DNA from: Corallium rubrum
Taxonomy: Eukaryota; Cnidaria; Anthozoa; Scleralcyonacea; Coralliidae
Assembly (NCBI GenBank): GCA_964035015.1
Contig: OZ035998.1
Coordinates: 17,725,760 to 17,789,759, forward strand
Reading direction: 5' to 3'
Length of the DNA stretch: 64,000 nt
The translations under genes were made by a program, and so were the position numbers. This document shows positions 18,816-30,650 of this stretch, one piece after another (position 1 is the stretch's first letter; each line of letters begins with the position of its first letter). The notes beneath the pieces were generated by a model. The model ran no database searches. It saw nothing but the letters and a program-made list of their open reading frames with translations, and was not told the origin of the DNA.

Positions 18816-19951
18816 CTTTCGACTAATTCTTATAATTACATCAATTCGTATGAGTCTATGGGGTTGAGGGTGACCTTTGGGAGCACTTCATCCCCAAACC
18901 GAATCTTTATTAAAATAGTAATGCTATATACAAAATTGATTCATATATTAAGATAATAAAGTGTCCACGATAAGTCATTTGACGCAGTTCGCATGACAGA
19001 CTCTATGTAGGAGTAGCGTTTTTGTGAAAACTTTTTAACCAACATATACAGTTTCTTTTGTTGGTTTGTTTGTTTGTTTTGGGGGGTTTTTTGTTGGGTT
19101 TTTTTTTGTTTTTGTTTTTTTTTTGGTTTTTTTTGTTTTAAATAAAGATGTGCAAAATCGTTGAATGGGTGGGATGGGAGGTAATTTGTTCGCTTTACCG
19201 AGCTTACGCATAGCTTATTGTGTAAAGCTCTTGATCACAATGGTTTCATATGGTGCGTGTTGAAGTCTTATAAGGACGACTAGGTGAAATTTGATTGGTA
19301 GTTTTTCCCACGAAAAAGAGGAAATACCGTTTCCATTGGCAGACTATTCATTGCCTTGTGTTTTGCACGTGCGAAGTCATGCTGGTCGGAAAGACTGACC
19401 TTTATACCCGTCTGGGGTTTATTTGAGTTGCTGACAGCTGAGAAATTGATCTTTGTCCGCATCCCTACCGATTTACAAGGCCTTTACGCAGCTTTACATT
19501 TTGCTTAGACGTTTTTGTCTCATTAACTTAAATTTATATTTGCTATAGGCGTATATAAATTGGCTTTATTTTATTGTTATTGTTATTATTCATTGTTTAT
19601 TATTACTTGTAAGTGCGTTACATTTTCTTAAGTTAGTAGTTCTTTTTATTTGGCATGGCTCACATATTCTTTAATTTTCTAAGGATTATTACCACAATAT
19701 GCAACGCAAATCTATGCATGATATATAGTTTACTTATTTTTCACCTGGCTCGGTTTTCTTTGTTTTTTTTCGGGGAATATATTCAATAGCCCCTGGCAAA
19801 AAAATAGATTAATATTCCCCTCTAATATTCCCCTCTAAGGCCTCTACCTACCTCGCTATAATATTCTCCTCTAATCTTCCCGTCTAATATACCCCGCACC
19901 ACTCTTTATCTTATGAATTCCTGTCAACCTCGCCATGTGAAAAATAAGTAC
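18816..19951. other. No gene recognised; low-complexity T/G tract inside
   Basis: AT-rich non-coding sequence. A T/G-only low-complexity tract lies at about 19059-19137, and short repeats of TAATATTCCCCTC lie near 19810-19890. No exon with splice sites was recognised. It is probably upstream flank or an intron of the receptor gene. Confidence 0.5.
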
Positions 19952-20044
19952 GTTATTTTGAGGCCCTTCGGGGATATGTGTTTATTCACCTCGGGCTTTG
20001 CCCTCGGTCAATAAATCACGTATCCCTTCGTGGCCTCAAAATAA
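19952..20044. repeat. Short hairpin (MITE-like)
   Basis: Inverted ends GTTATTTTGAGGC and GCCTCAAAATAAC enclose a palindromic interior (CCTCGGGCTTTGCCCTCGG). It lies about 110 bp upstream of the first Ig exon. Confidence 0.7.
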
Positions 20045-20156
20045 CCTATACATAATTATATAATAAGTTCAAACTGGAGGATTTTTTCAAATCTCGCTGC
20101 ACATTTATCCGTTACGATTACTTTGTGTTTACTATTGTTTTTTGTTCTTCTTGTAG

Positions 20157-20432
20157 TTCCTGCCAAAATCGTGTTCATATCAGAGACTGATATCCATCAA
20201 CTTAAAGAAAACGTCACTTTGAACTGCAGTGTCGTGGGAGACCCATTTCCTTACGTTACATGGACGAAGTTCAATTATTCGAGTGCCCTTCAGATGCCAA
20301 AGTTTGTCCTGGCAGACGACAACCAAACGCTGACAATAAAAAATATCTCACGTCAAGAACAAGGGATATACACGTGTACAGCAAAAAACAAATATCGTGA
20401 AGAGCAAAAAAATGTCACAGTTATCGTTGAAG
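20157..20432 (+). CDS. Ig-domain exon 1 of the receptor gene
   Basis: Acceptor CTTGTAG, donor GAAG|GTAAAT, 276 bp, phase 1 at both ends. One Ig domain: Cys in VTLNCSVVGDP, core Trp in YVTWTK, then GIYTCTAKN. Asn-X-Ser/Thr sites (NVT, NCS, NYS, NQT, NIS) suggest an extracellular glycoprotein. The hydrophobic run LLLFFVLLVV before the acceptor is translated polypyrimidine tract, not a signal peptide. Earlier exons, including the true start, were not found in the window. Confidence 0.85.
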
Positions 20433-20579
20433 GTAAATTTACTCTTTTATAAATCCAAAAGTGTTATCTTTCGACATGCATGGTTTTTATGTTATTCACA
20501 TTTGAATTTAGCTCATTTTTCTCATGTGACTAGAGTATAGTTAAAAAACTGATAGTCAGAGTCAGAAGACCCACCTACT

Positions 20580-20718
20580 GGTGGTGTGCATCTTACGTCA
20601 TTGTCCCCATGTTGGATGAATTTGACAAACATTTTTCATCATCTGCAAGTATAATTTCATCAAACATGACAAAAATATCTTTGTCCTTCGAATCTCAAGG
20701 GATTGGTTGCACACCACC
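20580..20718. repeat. MITE, GGTGGTGTGC family, short copy
   Basis: 139 bp with ends GGTGGTGTGCA and TGCACACCACC. It is the same family as 40637-41306, sharing TTACGTCATTGT and ATGAATTTGACAAAC. Confidence 0.75.
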
Positions 20719-21050
20719 TATTTAACCGTATCTATAAACAGGGCTTTTTTGGTGTTCTTCTGGTGTTAAAGGTAGGACGTACGGTAATTAAATTTATAGA
20801 GGTTGATAGTATACTAAATCCCAATATATATGGCGCTTTTGTTGTCACAGCAACAAATCCTCGCGTTATTATATAACGTCATTAATGGTAAAATATTGAA
20901 TTTTAAGAAATGTTGAAAAGGAATTAAAAAGTCTCTATCAACAATGTTTTGTTTTTTTTCTTTAACGTAATCCATTATTGTCACTATTGTAACAAAATTT
21001 TAATTCTACTATATTTCTTTTGAACTGTAACTGAATTACAGATTTAGTAA

Positions 21051-21131
21051 ATGATCAATTGTTAGAGATACCGTGTTACCCTTTTTAGTGTACTAAAAAG
21101 GGTAACAGGGTATTTCTAAACAATTGATCAT
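21051..21131. repeat. 80-bp near-perfect palindrome
   Basis: Arms start ATGATCAATTGTT and end AACAATTGATCAT. They meet around TTTTTAGTGTACTAAAAAGG with only a few mismatches. It probably is a small MITE, could form a long hairpin in RNA, and lies in the intron after Ig exon 1. Confidence 0.85.
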
Positions 21132-22352
21132 ATTAAACTCGGTTTGCAGACTGTTGTTGTTTCGTGTCTATTATATTTCACACGAGTGGTGTTCCACTGT
21201 TCGTGCACTTTTTCATGTCAGATCAATAAAAAATTCCGTATACTGGAATCTTCCCATTTAGACCGTTTCGTGTTCATAAACAACTTTACGAAGGAAAGCA
21301 TGAATGCTATGTTCCAATCATTCTATCCGTAAACTCAGCGTCGTCGCGCTCGAATCGCGCCGTACATATATGATTTACTATTTACTTGCCTTAGAGGTTT
21401 TTAAACCTCTAAAAGTATTAATTACTAAAAGCATCTCTGCATCTGCTCATGATTTGAAGACTGAAGTGTTATCATTTAAATTAAGGTAGATGTTAGAAAT
21501 AAGAAATCTGATATCTTGCCAGACCTAAACTTTCGCTATGTATATTCCCGATCAAAACACTTTCAAAAAAACTCGTGTATCTTTGCGTCTACTGGACCGA
21601 TTCTCGATCGACTGGAATTTTGTGACGTCACAGTGAAAACCACCTATTAGAAATAACGCCACAATTAACCGAAACAAACTGTAAAGAGATTTCAACATTT
21701 TTTAAAATTATTTAATTGATTTATCTATTAAAGTGCTTCTGAAATTAAATTTTTGCTTTTATATTATATGATAATATAAAAATATAGAAAATTCTAATAT
21801 TCGCACATATGTTCTTTAATATTTACGTATTTGAAAAACACTTCACTTTTCAGTTCAAAGTTGATAGCTAGGGCCGTGAAATGTCAACACAATAACGCGA
21901 CCACAACGACTATTTGACGTCACACGGTGGATCATTATCATAAACTTTGCTTGTCCACTAATTCACCTTGTGACATCACAGGTATTGTTACTTGTCTCAG
22001 TCCTTGCTGACATTTCGACTTAAGAAATGCTACGGTTTGGCAAGTTTAAATATAAAAATAAAGCACTTCTGAACACGTAAAACAAAGTGAGCATATTTAG
22101 TAATGTCAGTGATTTCTAATATTTTTATATTATGAAATAAAAAATTAGCGAAAATATTATTTCACAAGCACTTTATATTAATTAAATAAGATCAGCCAGA
22201 CTAAAACATACTTTTGTCTATCATGGCAATTTTTTTAAGTTGTTCGTAGGATTTAATCTACTCATCCAATATTTTCTTGGCGTTTACCACTGATATATGT
22301 AGATGGAATTGCGTATCGATTGATTACACTTATTGTAATGTTTTATTTTTAG
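21132..22352. other. Intron sequence without recognisable features
   Basis: AT-rich intron between Ig exons 1 and 2. No domain-bearing frame was seen. Several TGACGTCA-like sites occur (for example near 21621 and 21914) without evidence of function. Confidence 0.5.
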
Positions 22353-22682
22353 TTCGTCCAATAGCCGAAGTGAATTCAACATCTATAATTTACCTTAAAA
22401 GTATAAGTGAGAGAGTGATTATCAGTTGCAATGGTAAAGGCTATCCAAATCCTGTCGTGAGGTGGTTCAGGAATGGAACAGTGGTTAGTTTAGGAAATGC
22501 CAACTCCAGTTTAGATGTTTACCAAATAATTGTAAACAGTGAACCAAGTGGATTCTTGGAACCGATTACAAGCATTCTTTACGTTAACCCTGATCAAACC
22601 TACCAACAGTTTGGAAAGTACACTTGCAAGGCAACAAAAACCAAGGAAAATGAACTGGATCTTAAGCATGTTGAAATTGTTC
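22353..22682 (+). CDS. Ig-domain exon 2 of the receptor gene
   Basis: Acceptor TTTTTAG, donor GTTC|GTAAGT, 330 bp, phase 1-1. Ig hallmarks: VIISCNGKGYPNP, core Trp in VVRWFRNG, and FGKYTCKATK. It is the longest Ig exon here because of an extra loop rich in Ser/Asn between the core Trp and the last strands. Confidence 0.85.
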
Positions 22683-23478
22683 GTAAGTAACGTGTATTTT
22701 ATTACTTATCATAGGACACAAGATATAATAACCCTAGACTAGTTGTTTATGTAATGTTTAATAACGAGTACCAGTGTTTTACCGTTTGTTGACCTGATAA
22801 AACACGTGATGCGAGTTTATTGAACGGCACGGCACGGCGAGGACCGTAAAAATCACAGCTCATTATAGGCGCTTTGAAGTTTGCCGAGTTTCCAAACCAT
22901 GTATATCTCAATTGACTATGAGTTTTGGAAAGAGATTTTCAAGACGAAATTCAACAACTTCTAAAACTCGAAAGTTGCTATTATATAAAGTAGCTAAAAA
23001 GGAGACACCAGGTATTTAGCAATATAATCTATTTCGTCATATTGTTAATTATGACTTTGTAACAATTGCCGGGACATGAAGTCAAGATAATCTTGTTTAG
23101 TCGTATACAGGTATAACGCTTGTACAAACCAGGTTACACCAGTGAGCTCTATAACTGTAGTGATATCTGCTGGTCATTAACCGGGCAAAGATTAAAGCCA
23201 AACATGGCGGACATGTAGGCCTGAAGTACGTATAGTTCCAGTCTCCTACGCGGTCTTTTGGCCAAATCAGACTTGACCAGACGACTAGAAGACTAGAATG
23301 CCTGGCGCGTTGTTCGCGACAACGATATCACTCCTTAAATTGAATATTTAAAAGTACTGAGATTATCAGTATTCGACTAATCTTTTTTTATATGCAAATA
23401 TATGCCCATCATTCTCCAATCAGTTAACTCGTTGGATTTTGTATTCTAAGACTATTAATTCTGTTCTTCTTAATCTAG
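22683..23478. other. Intron, no feature recognised
   Basis: Between Ig exons 2 and 3. AT-rich; no repeat family or exon was recognised. Confidence 0.5.
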
Positions 23479-23742
23479 TCATTCCTAACGTAACGGTGGA
23501 CCCCCAAACAACAACAGTTTTAGAAAAAACAGATGTCACATTTAAATGTATCGCAGATGGCTCCCCTGAACCGTATGTATCGTGGAGCAGACATAATGAT
23601 AGCATCCCCGCACAGAATATAACCCTGAAAAGCAGCTTGTTAGTTTTACGGAACGTTACGAACCGCGATGAAGGGATATACACGTGTACTGCAAAAAACA
23701 AAGGGAATCCTGTGATGGTTAACGCCACCCTAACGGTTCATG
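23479..23742 (+). CDS. Ig-domain exon 3 of the receptor gene
   Basis: Acceptor AATCTAG, donor CATG|GTAAGT, 264 bp, phase 1-1. Ig hallmarks: VTFKCIADGSPEP, core Trp in YVSWSRH, and GIYTCTAKNKG. The last motif is almost the same as in exon 1 (GIYTCTAKNKY), which suggests domain duplication within the gene. Confidence 0.87.
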
Positions 23743-24718
23743 GTAAGTACTCGAATATGTTTATTCAATGATTGATATAGGAATCGTATTATTAGAGTTT
23801 GACACAAATTTGTATAGATTGTTTTCATCTGACGTCACGGCGAAAATATTGGTGTACCAAAACAATAAAATGGCGACCATATTAGTGTCCCATTTTTAGC
23901 TTATGAGAATTTATCTCTATTCTTATTCAAACATTGCATGACGAGTATTGTTTTACCATCCCATGCACCATGCAGTATAGTTTGTTCATGCATGAAAGTA
24001 GATTTGCACGCGTGCATGCAATTGTATTCATGCAGTCCTGCATGCACGCATGAAGTACCTTTTTACATGCATGTAGTCCTTTCAGCAAGCATGTATATTG
24101 CTAGGTGAGTTACATATGTTGCAATTTAGCTTTATAATATACTGGTTACCAAACTGGTTTGAAACTTATTTTACACAGCATTTACTTTCAGTAATGGATT
24201 ATAAGACTTATAAATGCACCGGTTAGAAAGGGTGGCTTTTGTTTCAGAGGTGGAAAACTTCCTTTGTGTTCTCGACTTTAAAAAACTTCTGTTAAGAACT
24301 TCCACTCATATTTTGACAATTATGCCAATGACAAGCTGGTGGTGGAAATCGGATAATATTGAGTCGATAAGGCAAGTTCTAAATAGAAAGACTAAAATTG
24401 TAAACCTGGAATGCACTACGCTTTAGTCGGATAAGATATTCTTTGAATTGCTCCTCGTTTCCATTTAGTTTTGACGAAACATGGCTTTTAAGTTAAACAG
24501 CGCACAACTCGGTAATAGTGGATGCACACCATGAAGAAGGTTCCGGAGTCGTCTGAACACTTTCGAAAACGTTCTGAAATTCAAACGGCTTCGTATGAAC
24601 GTAACAATATTCTGCCGATATAACTTTCGTACCGGCATCGCGTGAACGTGGACTTAAAATTTGTATGGTATTTATGGTAAAGAACGCATTTCTAAATTAT
24701 CTTTCCTCAATTTCTTAG
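23743..24718. other. Intron with a CATGCA-rich patch
   Basis: Mostly featureless. Between 23985 and 24100 many CATGCA and GCATGC words give short imperfect palindromes. Confidence 0.5.
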
Positions 24719-24985
24719 TAAAACCGCGAATAACAACCCATTTGGAGGATAAAGATGTTAAAAACGGTACGTCGTACATGCTCAACTGCTCGGCTTCTGG
24801 TGATCCTAGTTTGACCTACACGTGGACTAAGGATGATCGTCCATTCATTCCTAACTCTAAAAGAATTAATGGAAACAAAACATTAGTGATTTCTCCACTT
24901 AATATTGATAATGAAGGAACGTACGTGTGCACGGTCGCGAACATTGAAGGCAATGATTCAACGAGAGCAAGGATTACAGTTTTTG
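24719..24985 (+). CDS. Ig-domain exon 4 of the receptor gene
   Basis: Acceptor TTCTTAG, donor TTTTG|GTAAGT, 267 bp, phase 1-1. Ig hallmarks: YMLNCSASGDP, core Trp in YTWTKDD, and GTYVCTVANIEG. Two potential N-glycosylation sites lie before the core Trp (NGT, NCS). Confidence 0.87.
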
Positions 24986-25339
24986 GTAAGTTATTAAAAA
25001 TGCAAAGTATTTTATTATACGTTAACCTTGTTATTTCAATGGGTGTATTGAGTACTTTATATCCTAGTTACAAGGTGTCTTGGTAAACTTGGCATTGGTT
25101 AAATATACCTATTGCTTTGCTTATATACTCATACAAGAATAATGAAAATACATTTATCCCATGGTATACCATGCACCATCGATTTGTAAGCACTTTTCGT
25201 ATTGTCTAAATTCTAAAATATAACAAAGCATATTCAGTAAGCTTTAATTGCAGCGCAAAACATGGGCGAAAACCATCGAACATGCACCAGCGTAAAAAAC
25301 CCCATAATATTTAATCAATCGTTTTGTTCTTTGCATCAC

Positions 25340-25720
25340 AGAATATTTACCCTGGTTCCAGAGGTTTTCTCCCGTAATTTTATTGTGGTAAGACAGGAAG
25401 GGAGAGAAAACCTCTCATAGGAAGCGGTACGAACCTCACTTTCATGTAATTGTAAGGCTATATTTGGCTACAAATTTCATTGGCTAATATAATACACGTT
25501 TAACCAATCATATCATGCACCCTTACTATTAATAAGACGTTCAACGAATCAAAACTCTGTTTGAGGGTTATCCAATCGGAGATAGTGAACACGTTCTGTT
25601 CAGCTAGAATTCTATTGGAGAGGTTTGACAATCATCGTACAGCTTCCTACCAGAGGTTTTCTCTTCTCTCTCGTCTTACCGCTATAATTATACGGGAGAG
25701 AAAACTCCTGGGACAAGGGT
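25340..25720. repeat. Inverted-repeat pair with AGAGGTTTTCTC hairpins
   Basis: Two copies, near 25360-25420 and 25648-25712, each have CAGAGGTTTTCTC and a GAGAAAAC(C)TC partner with GTCTTACC/GGTAAGAC between. The copies are themselves roughly inverted to each other, so the whole block can fold back. It is probably an old MITE with palindromic ends. Confidence 0.6.
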
Positions 25721-26127
25721 ACAGAATACTCAGAGATAATTTAATAAAAGATCCACAACATATTTAGTGATGAACGGAATTCTAATTACATGCATAATTT
25801 ATGTCGAATAAAAAACAAAGAACTTGAAATTTATATTACGGATTATTAGTGCAAAATGTAACACGACAAAAGTGAACGAGGATAGAAGGTGAAAACGAAA
25901 AGTAAACTAAAAGAAGTGCTGAATATATCTTTTCTGAAAAAAGAACTCACGAAATGGTCTCACATAATCTAGCTTATTATTTCTATCATTCCCATCCAGG
26001 ACACTCTATTTACTTTAATTGACTTTCATGAAAGCTTAGTTAAAAGCTAAAATCTATAGTCTCGACGTCAGTAAAGATTTAGCACGGCTTTATCTGACAG
26101 TTTAACGGTACTCTGGCCTGAACGTTA

Positions 26128-26226
26128 TTTTGTTTGTTTGTTTGTTTGTTTGTTTGTTTGTTTGTTTGTTTGTTTGTTTGTTTGTTTGTTTGTTTGTTTG
26201 TTTGTTTGTTTGTTTGTCCGTTTGTT

Positions 26227-26265
<39 letters not shown>

Positions 26266-26692
26266 TTGTTTGTTTGTTTGTTTGTTTGTTTGTTTGTTTG
26301 TTTGTTTGTTTGTTTGTTTGTTTGTTTGTTTGTTTGTTTGTCCGTTTGTCCGTTTGTCCGTTTGTTTGTTTGTTTGTTTGTTTGTTTGTTTGTTTGTTTG
26401 TTTGTTTGTTTGTTTGTTTGTTTGTTTGTTTGTTTGTTTGTTTGTTTGTTTGTTTGCTTGCTTGCTTGCTTGCTTGCTTGCTTTCTTGTTTGTTTGTTTG
26501 CTTGCTTGCTTGCTTGTTTGTTTGTTTGTTTGTTTGTTTGTTTGTTTGTTTGTTTGTTTGTTTGTTTGTTTGTTTGTTTGTTTGTTTGTTTGTTTGTTTG
26601 TTTGTTTGTTTGTTTGTTTGTTTGTTTGTTTGTTTGTTTGTTTGTTTGTTTGTTTGTTTGTTTGTTTGTTTGTTTGTTTGTTTGTTTGTTTG
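26128..26692. repeat. (TTTG)n tetranucleotide array, about 560 bp
   Basis: About 140 units. Variant blocks (TCTG)n near 26232-26261, TCCG units near 26217 and 26340-26360, and (CTTG)n near 26456-26520 are clustered rather than scattered. Three long frames of Phe-Val-Cys-Leu repeats are artefacts of the period. Confidence 0.98.
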
Positions 26693-26982
26693 CTGTTTCT
26701 TTTTAGAGTTAGCTTAAAAATTTATTTTTTTTAAATCTTTTAAGCCAAAGTAGCGTCAAACTCTGTCTGATTTATTTGGTTGATGTGTTCGGAATTTATG
26801 TTGTTCTAGTACTTCCTATGCGCTTATGACTTCTATAATATATATTATTTATAATTCCTTGTTTTCCATAAACAGTATTAACCTATATTCTATACTCAGT
26901 AAACCTGTAATTAACCTGTTATTAGTTCACGATCACCTCGGTTTTCTTTGATGTACCGCGGTTGTTTATTTATAATAGTTAC

Positions 26983-27068
26983 TCCCAACCACGCATGAAT
27001 CAAGTTAATTGCCCCGGGCTAATATATATTGGTCCCGGGAAATTAACTTGATTTTTGCGTGGTTGGGA
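26983..27068. repeat. 86-bp palindrome with CCCGGG stem
   Basis: Arms TCCCAACCACGC and GCGTGGTTGGGA continue inward through ATCAAGTTAATT/AATTAACTTGAT to CCCGGG pairs around TATATATTGGT. It is a MITE-like hairpin in the intron after Ig exon 4. Confidence 0.85.
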
Positions 27069-27593
27069 AAATAAGTGTTAATCAATGGTCACAAATGTGA
27101 TAAAGGATTTATCATCGCGACCGAAGTGTTTTTAGGCAAACTCTGTGATAACGAACTCAGTATCTCAGTTTTCTTAGGCAAGCTCGTTGATCTTGAACTA
27201 AGTAAGTTAGTTACCTCAACCTCGGTAACTAACCTATACTTAAACCTGTTGTAGTCTTTTCGAAAATTTTCATAAGCGCCTTCTGAAGTTGAAACTTACA
27301 CTTTTTCCATGTTTCAAGAAACAGTGGGAGCCACTTTAAACTATTATAGCAAATTACTTCTGTGGGAAAATGAATTCCTGCTCTAGATCACCAAGCAAAT
27401 CATGTGTGCGGTTTTAATATACACATTTTTAAATGACCGCATTTTTACGAACTAATGTCAATACATCGTCACATTATAAATTACAGACATTTGATTTTGT
27501 TATGCTCTCTCTGTTTTTACTTTTTTTCTCTTTTAATCTATGCTAGTGCCAGAAACCTAACCACTCGATTTATTCTCTACAATTTCACACTAG

Positions 27594-27887
27594 CACGTCC
27601 TAAGATCCTGGATTCCCCAAAAGACGCTACGTTGAACGAAACGCAAACTGCGTCACTCTACTGTAGGGGTAATGGAATTCCAACACCAGATATTATCTGG
27701 AGAAAATATGGAAACATAATTCCAGCCAATACACAATATAACATTTCGTCCCAGAATGGAACTATGAACAGCAAGAAATCCACCTTAGTGATCACTGACT
27801 TGAACTATTCCAACAGAGGCAACTATTCATGCACCTTGACAAATAGGAAGGATCACGAAACAGCACTGGCAGTGCTGACGGTTTATG
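27594..27887 (+). CDS. Ig-domain exon 5 of the receptor gene
   Basis: Acceptor ACACTAG, donor TATG|GTGAGT, 294 bp, phase 1-1. Ig hallmarks: ASLYCRGNGIPTP, core Trp in IIWRKYG, and GNYSCTLTN. An open frame extends upstream through the acceptor, but that part looks intronic. Confidence 0.85.
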
Positions 27888-28892
27888 GTGAGTGAATACA
27901 TTTGTTGAACAGTTTTACTCAAGTCGTTTTATCTTGTGTGATTAACATCTAAACGTTTTAACTATTACTGTATTCCTATTTTTGTGTTGTTTTTAACTTT
28001 ATTTCGTCGTCTATACTTGGGATTCGAACAATAAAACGCATTAACACATTCTTTAACCAGACTTGTAAATTGTATTTTTTGCCACGAATTCTAATTTTTG
28101 AAAGACAGTTGTACTCACTTTGCTGCTGATCATATCGGGGTTTAACTATTACTGTAATATCATGTTTGCGGGAATTTCTTTTGTTCCCACAGGTCCATTA
28201 ACAACCAATATACCTAATTAAGATTCATTTTTACTAATCCTACCTCCGTTGACGTCAAACCAGGTTTGATTAGAAGTAATCGTACCCGGTTTGACGTCAA
28301 TGGACGTGACAACAAAATAAATTCCCTCAAACATGATATTACAAATGAATATTTCTGCCCTCGGGAATTTTACTAAATGACCCTCATCAAGCGGGACGTC
28401 TAATAAATTCTTATTAACCGAGAGTGCGTTCATTACGCGGAAATATGAGACCGAGCTCGCAGGGTGAGGTTTGTATACATAAAAGACCGAGGTCTGATAT
28501 TTTTCGTAATAACCAAGTTGCAAGTTTAAAAGCATTGTTGCACGTATTACCACCCAATTTAAACATTTTCATGCAAAAATGATTTTGTTGCAAGCAAGTA
28601 GAACTGGAGTCTACTAAGCAAGTAGAACTGGAGTCTACTTTTTTCAACAATTTTTTTCAACTTGCAGCAAAATCATTGTTGCATGGCAATGTTTAAGGTG
28701 GGTGGCAACACGTGCAACAACGCTTTTCAACTTGCAACACAACAAAGTTGCGTTGCAAGTTAAAGAAAAATTTTGCCCGTATTACCGCACCTTAACATTA
28801 TGTAGGGGGTTTGGTAAATCCGAACAGAAATGTTGAATTAATATGGCATTTAAGTGACTTAAGTCTCTTTTTATGTATTATTTATAAATTAG
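27888..28892. other. Intron with repeated GTTGCAAC-type words
   Basis: Between Ig exons 5 and 6. A 23-bp direct duplication beginning AAGTAGAACTGGAG lies at about 28595 and 28618. Many TTGCAAC/GTTGCAA words between 28510 and 28760 give a folded-back pattern. No exon was seen. Confidence 0.55.
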
Positions 28893-29189
28893 TTCGACCA
28901 AAAGCAAGTATTACTGTGCCTAAAAAGATGGTGAAAATTGGAGAATCTGTAAATTTTACTTGTGTGGTTTATGGCTTTCCTCAACCAAATGTATCGTGGA
29001 AGAAAAATGGAAGTGAAATCACTGGAAATGTACACTATCATATTTCCCTGAATGAAAACCAGCATGAAATAACATGGAACAGTAATCTGCGGATTGACCA
29101 AGTTTGGAGGAACGATACTGCCAATTACAGCTGTCATCTGATAAATGCAGCGGGGACCAATGATACCGCCGTGCCACTTGTTGTTTTAG
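28893..29189 (+). CDS. Ig-domain exon 6 of the receptor gene
   Basis: Acceptor AAATTAG, donor TTTTAG|GTAAAA (weak +5), 297 bp, phase 1-1. Ig hallmarks: VNFTCVVYGFPQP, core Trp in NVSWKKNG, and ANYSCHLINAAG. This is the last Ig domain before the FN3 series. Confidence 0.86.
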
Positions 29190-29200
29190 GTAAAATATTT

Positions 29201-29231
<31 letters not shown>

Positions 29232-29976
29232 CATGATTCGTACGTATGCAATGTACACGATGCGCATGTACTTCGTTTGCGGACTTGGTGCGATTTAGCA
29301 GACATTTAGTACACGTTTGGTATATATATTCTGTCATTACTCTCTAGTCGATCTATCTAAATCATTTTTAAATAAAAGGCTTAAAATATTAGTTTTAAAA
29401 ATGTAGGTAGTTTTACGATATCTGCTTTTGTTTTCGAGAAATAACGTTTTTATTTTTGTATTTTGTCCTTCTGGATGCCGCCTTTACGATTTGGTTTGAC
29501 GGCTCGAAATTACATAATGCCCAGTGATGATTTCGTTTCAATTTTGACGTTATTGAATGCTAGGAACAAGCAGTCAATGACGTCAAAATTCCAGAGAAAA
29601 TGCCCGCTGTACACCAACGTTGAGCCGTCGAAATGACGCCGTCTAACGCCGTCTATAAATATACGAGTGCGATAACGTTATAACTCAAAAACAAAATTAG
29701 ATATAATAAAACTGTAAACATCAAGCATGGTAAGAACGTCCACCAAATGTTTGTTACATGTATAAATGATAGAATATCAGATAGAATATACGATATAACT
29801 ATGGAGTATAATGAAGCATGTGTACTTAACAGATGCAAAATGCACGAAGTGCGTCTTTGAATGAACATTGCGTACAGTAACGCGCAAGGTCTAAAGGCCC
29901 ACATGCAGGCAATATTTCATCGCCAGAAAAATGTGACATTCGCGATTATGCAAGACTTAATTCGGCTCAGATGTGA
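29190..29976. other. Intron, short (TA)n then no gene
   Basis: A 25-bp (TA)n run follows the exon at about 29205. The rest shows no exon or clear repeat. Confidence 0.5.
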
Positions 29977-30011
29977 AGGAATACATTACTATAGCGAAGT
30001 AATGTATTCCT
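29977..30011. repeat. Perfect 14-bp hairpin
   Basis: AGGAATACATTACT, a 7-base loop, then AGTAATGTATTCCT. The arms are a perfect inverted repeat. Confidence 0.9.
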
Positions 30012-30307
30012 AGTAACAAAATCACGAAATCATAATTTATTACTTCCCTAAATATATATTTGAAAAAGTCTAGGTCTGGGATGATTCCCCAATATATGTT
30101 ACACCAAGTTAGCTAGGAATTGACAACCTGACCATGAATTTCATATACTTTTTGCGAAAATAACACGAGCACTTACGTTTCAATCAATCTGAGATACGAA
30201 AATACTTCGTCTCGGATGCTATTCACCGTTATTCACCTCGCCTTCGCGAATAATTGTTAAATAATTAATAAGGAGCTACTCCGCGTGACGAACCATACCG
30301 GACAAAT

Positions 30308-30385
30308 AGTGAAAACTCTATACTTGGCCCGGCTGGGATTCGAACCCGCGACCTTCGGTTTACTAGTCCAATGCTCTACCAACTC
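30308..30385 (-). repeat. tRNA-like SINE fragment
   Basis: The minus strand carries GAGTTGGTAGAGC (A-box region), an anticodon-arm-like segment with CTAGTAA as the loop (AGT in the anticodon position) and the B box GGTTCGAATCCCAGCC. The acceptor stem is missing on the 5' side, so this is a fragment and not a functional tRNA gene. Confidence 0.65.
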
Positions 30386-30650
30386 TATATCAAAGGCTTT
30401 TTTTAAATCAATAAACAGACCACTTCCCCAAGATCCCTCTTCGATTGTTTTTTGTTTCAAATTTTCAATCATACTTATCGGGGCATGGGATGTGTGTGCA
30501 TGGAATGGTTATTCCTGAAACTAAATTGGAGTTTTTTGAAAATATTGTCGACCTCAAGATAGTTGTATAATCGATTGTACATTAAGTTTCTCAAATATTT
30601 TACTGAACACAGATTAAACAGATATTGGTCTATAATTATTGTTAGCAGTT
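30386..30650 (-). pseudogene. CR1/L2-type LINE reverse transcriptase fragment
   Basis: Minus-strand pieces read NNYRPIS, SVFSKIFEKL and, after stops, IEEGSWGSGLFIDLKKAFD, the conserved fingers and first palm motif of CR1/L2-like reverse transcriptases. Several stops make it non-functional. It breaks off exactly where the tRNA-like fragment starts. Confidence 0.7.

Noticed and set aside
20123..20156. Signal peptide before the first Ig exon
   Set aside because: The hydrophobic run begins at a TTG and is the polypyrimidine tract of the splice acceptor; no ATG in frame.
26130..26734. Three overlapping ~190-residue Phe-Val-Cys-Leu frames
   Set aside because: Pure consequence of a 4-bp repeat lacking stop codons in any frame; no initiation context or domain.
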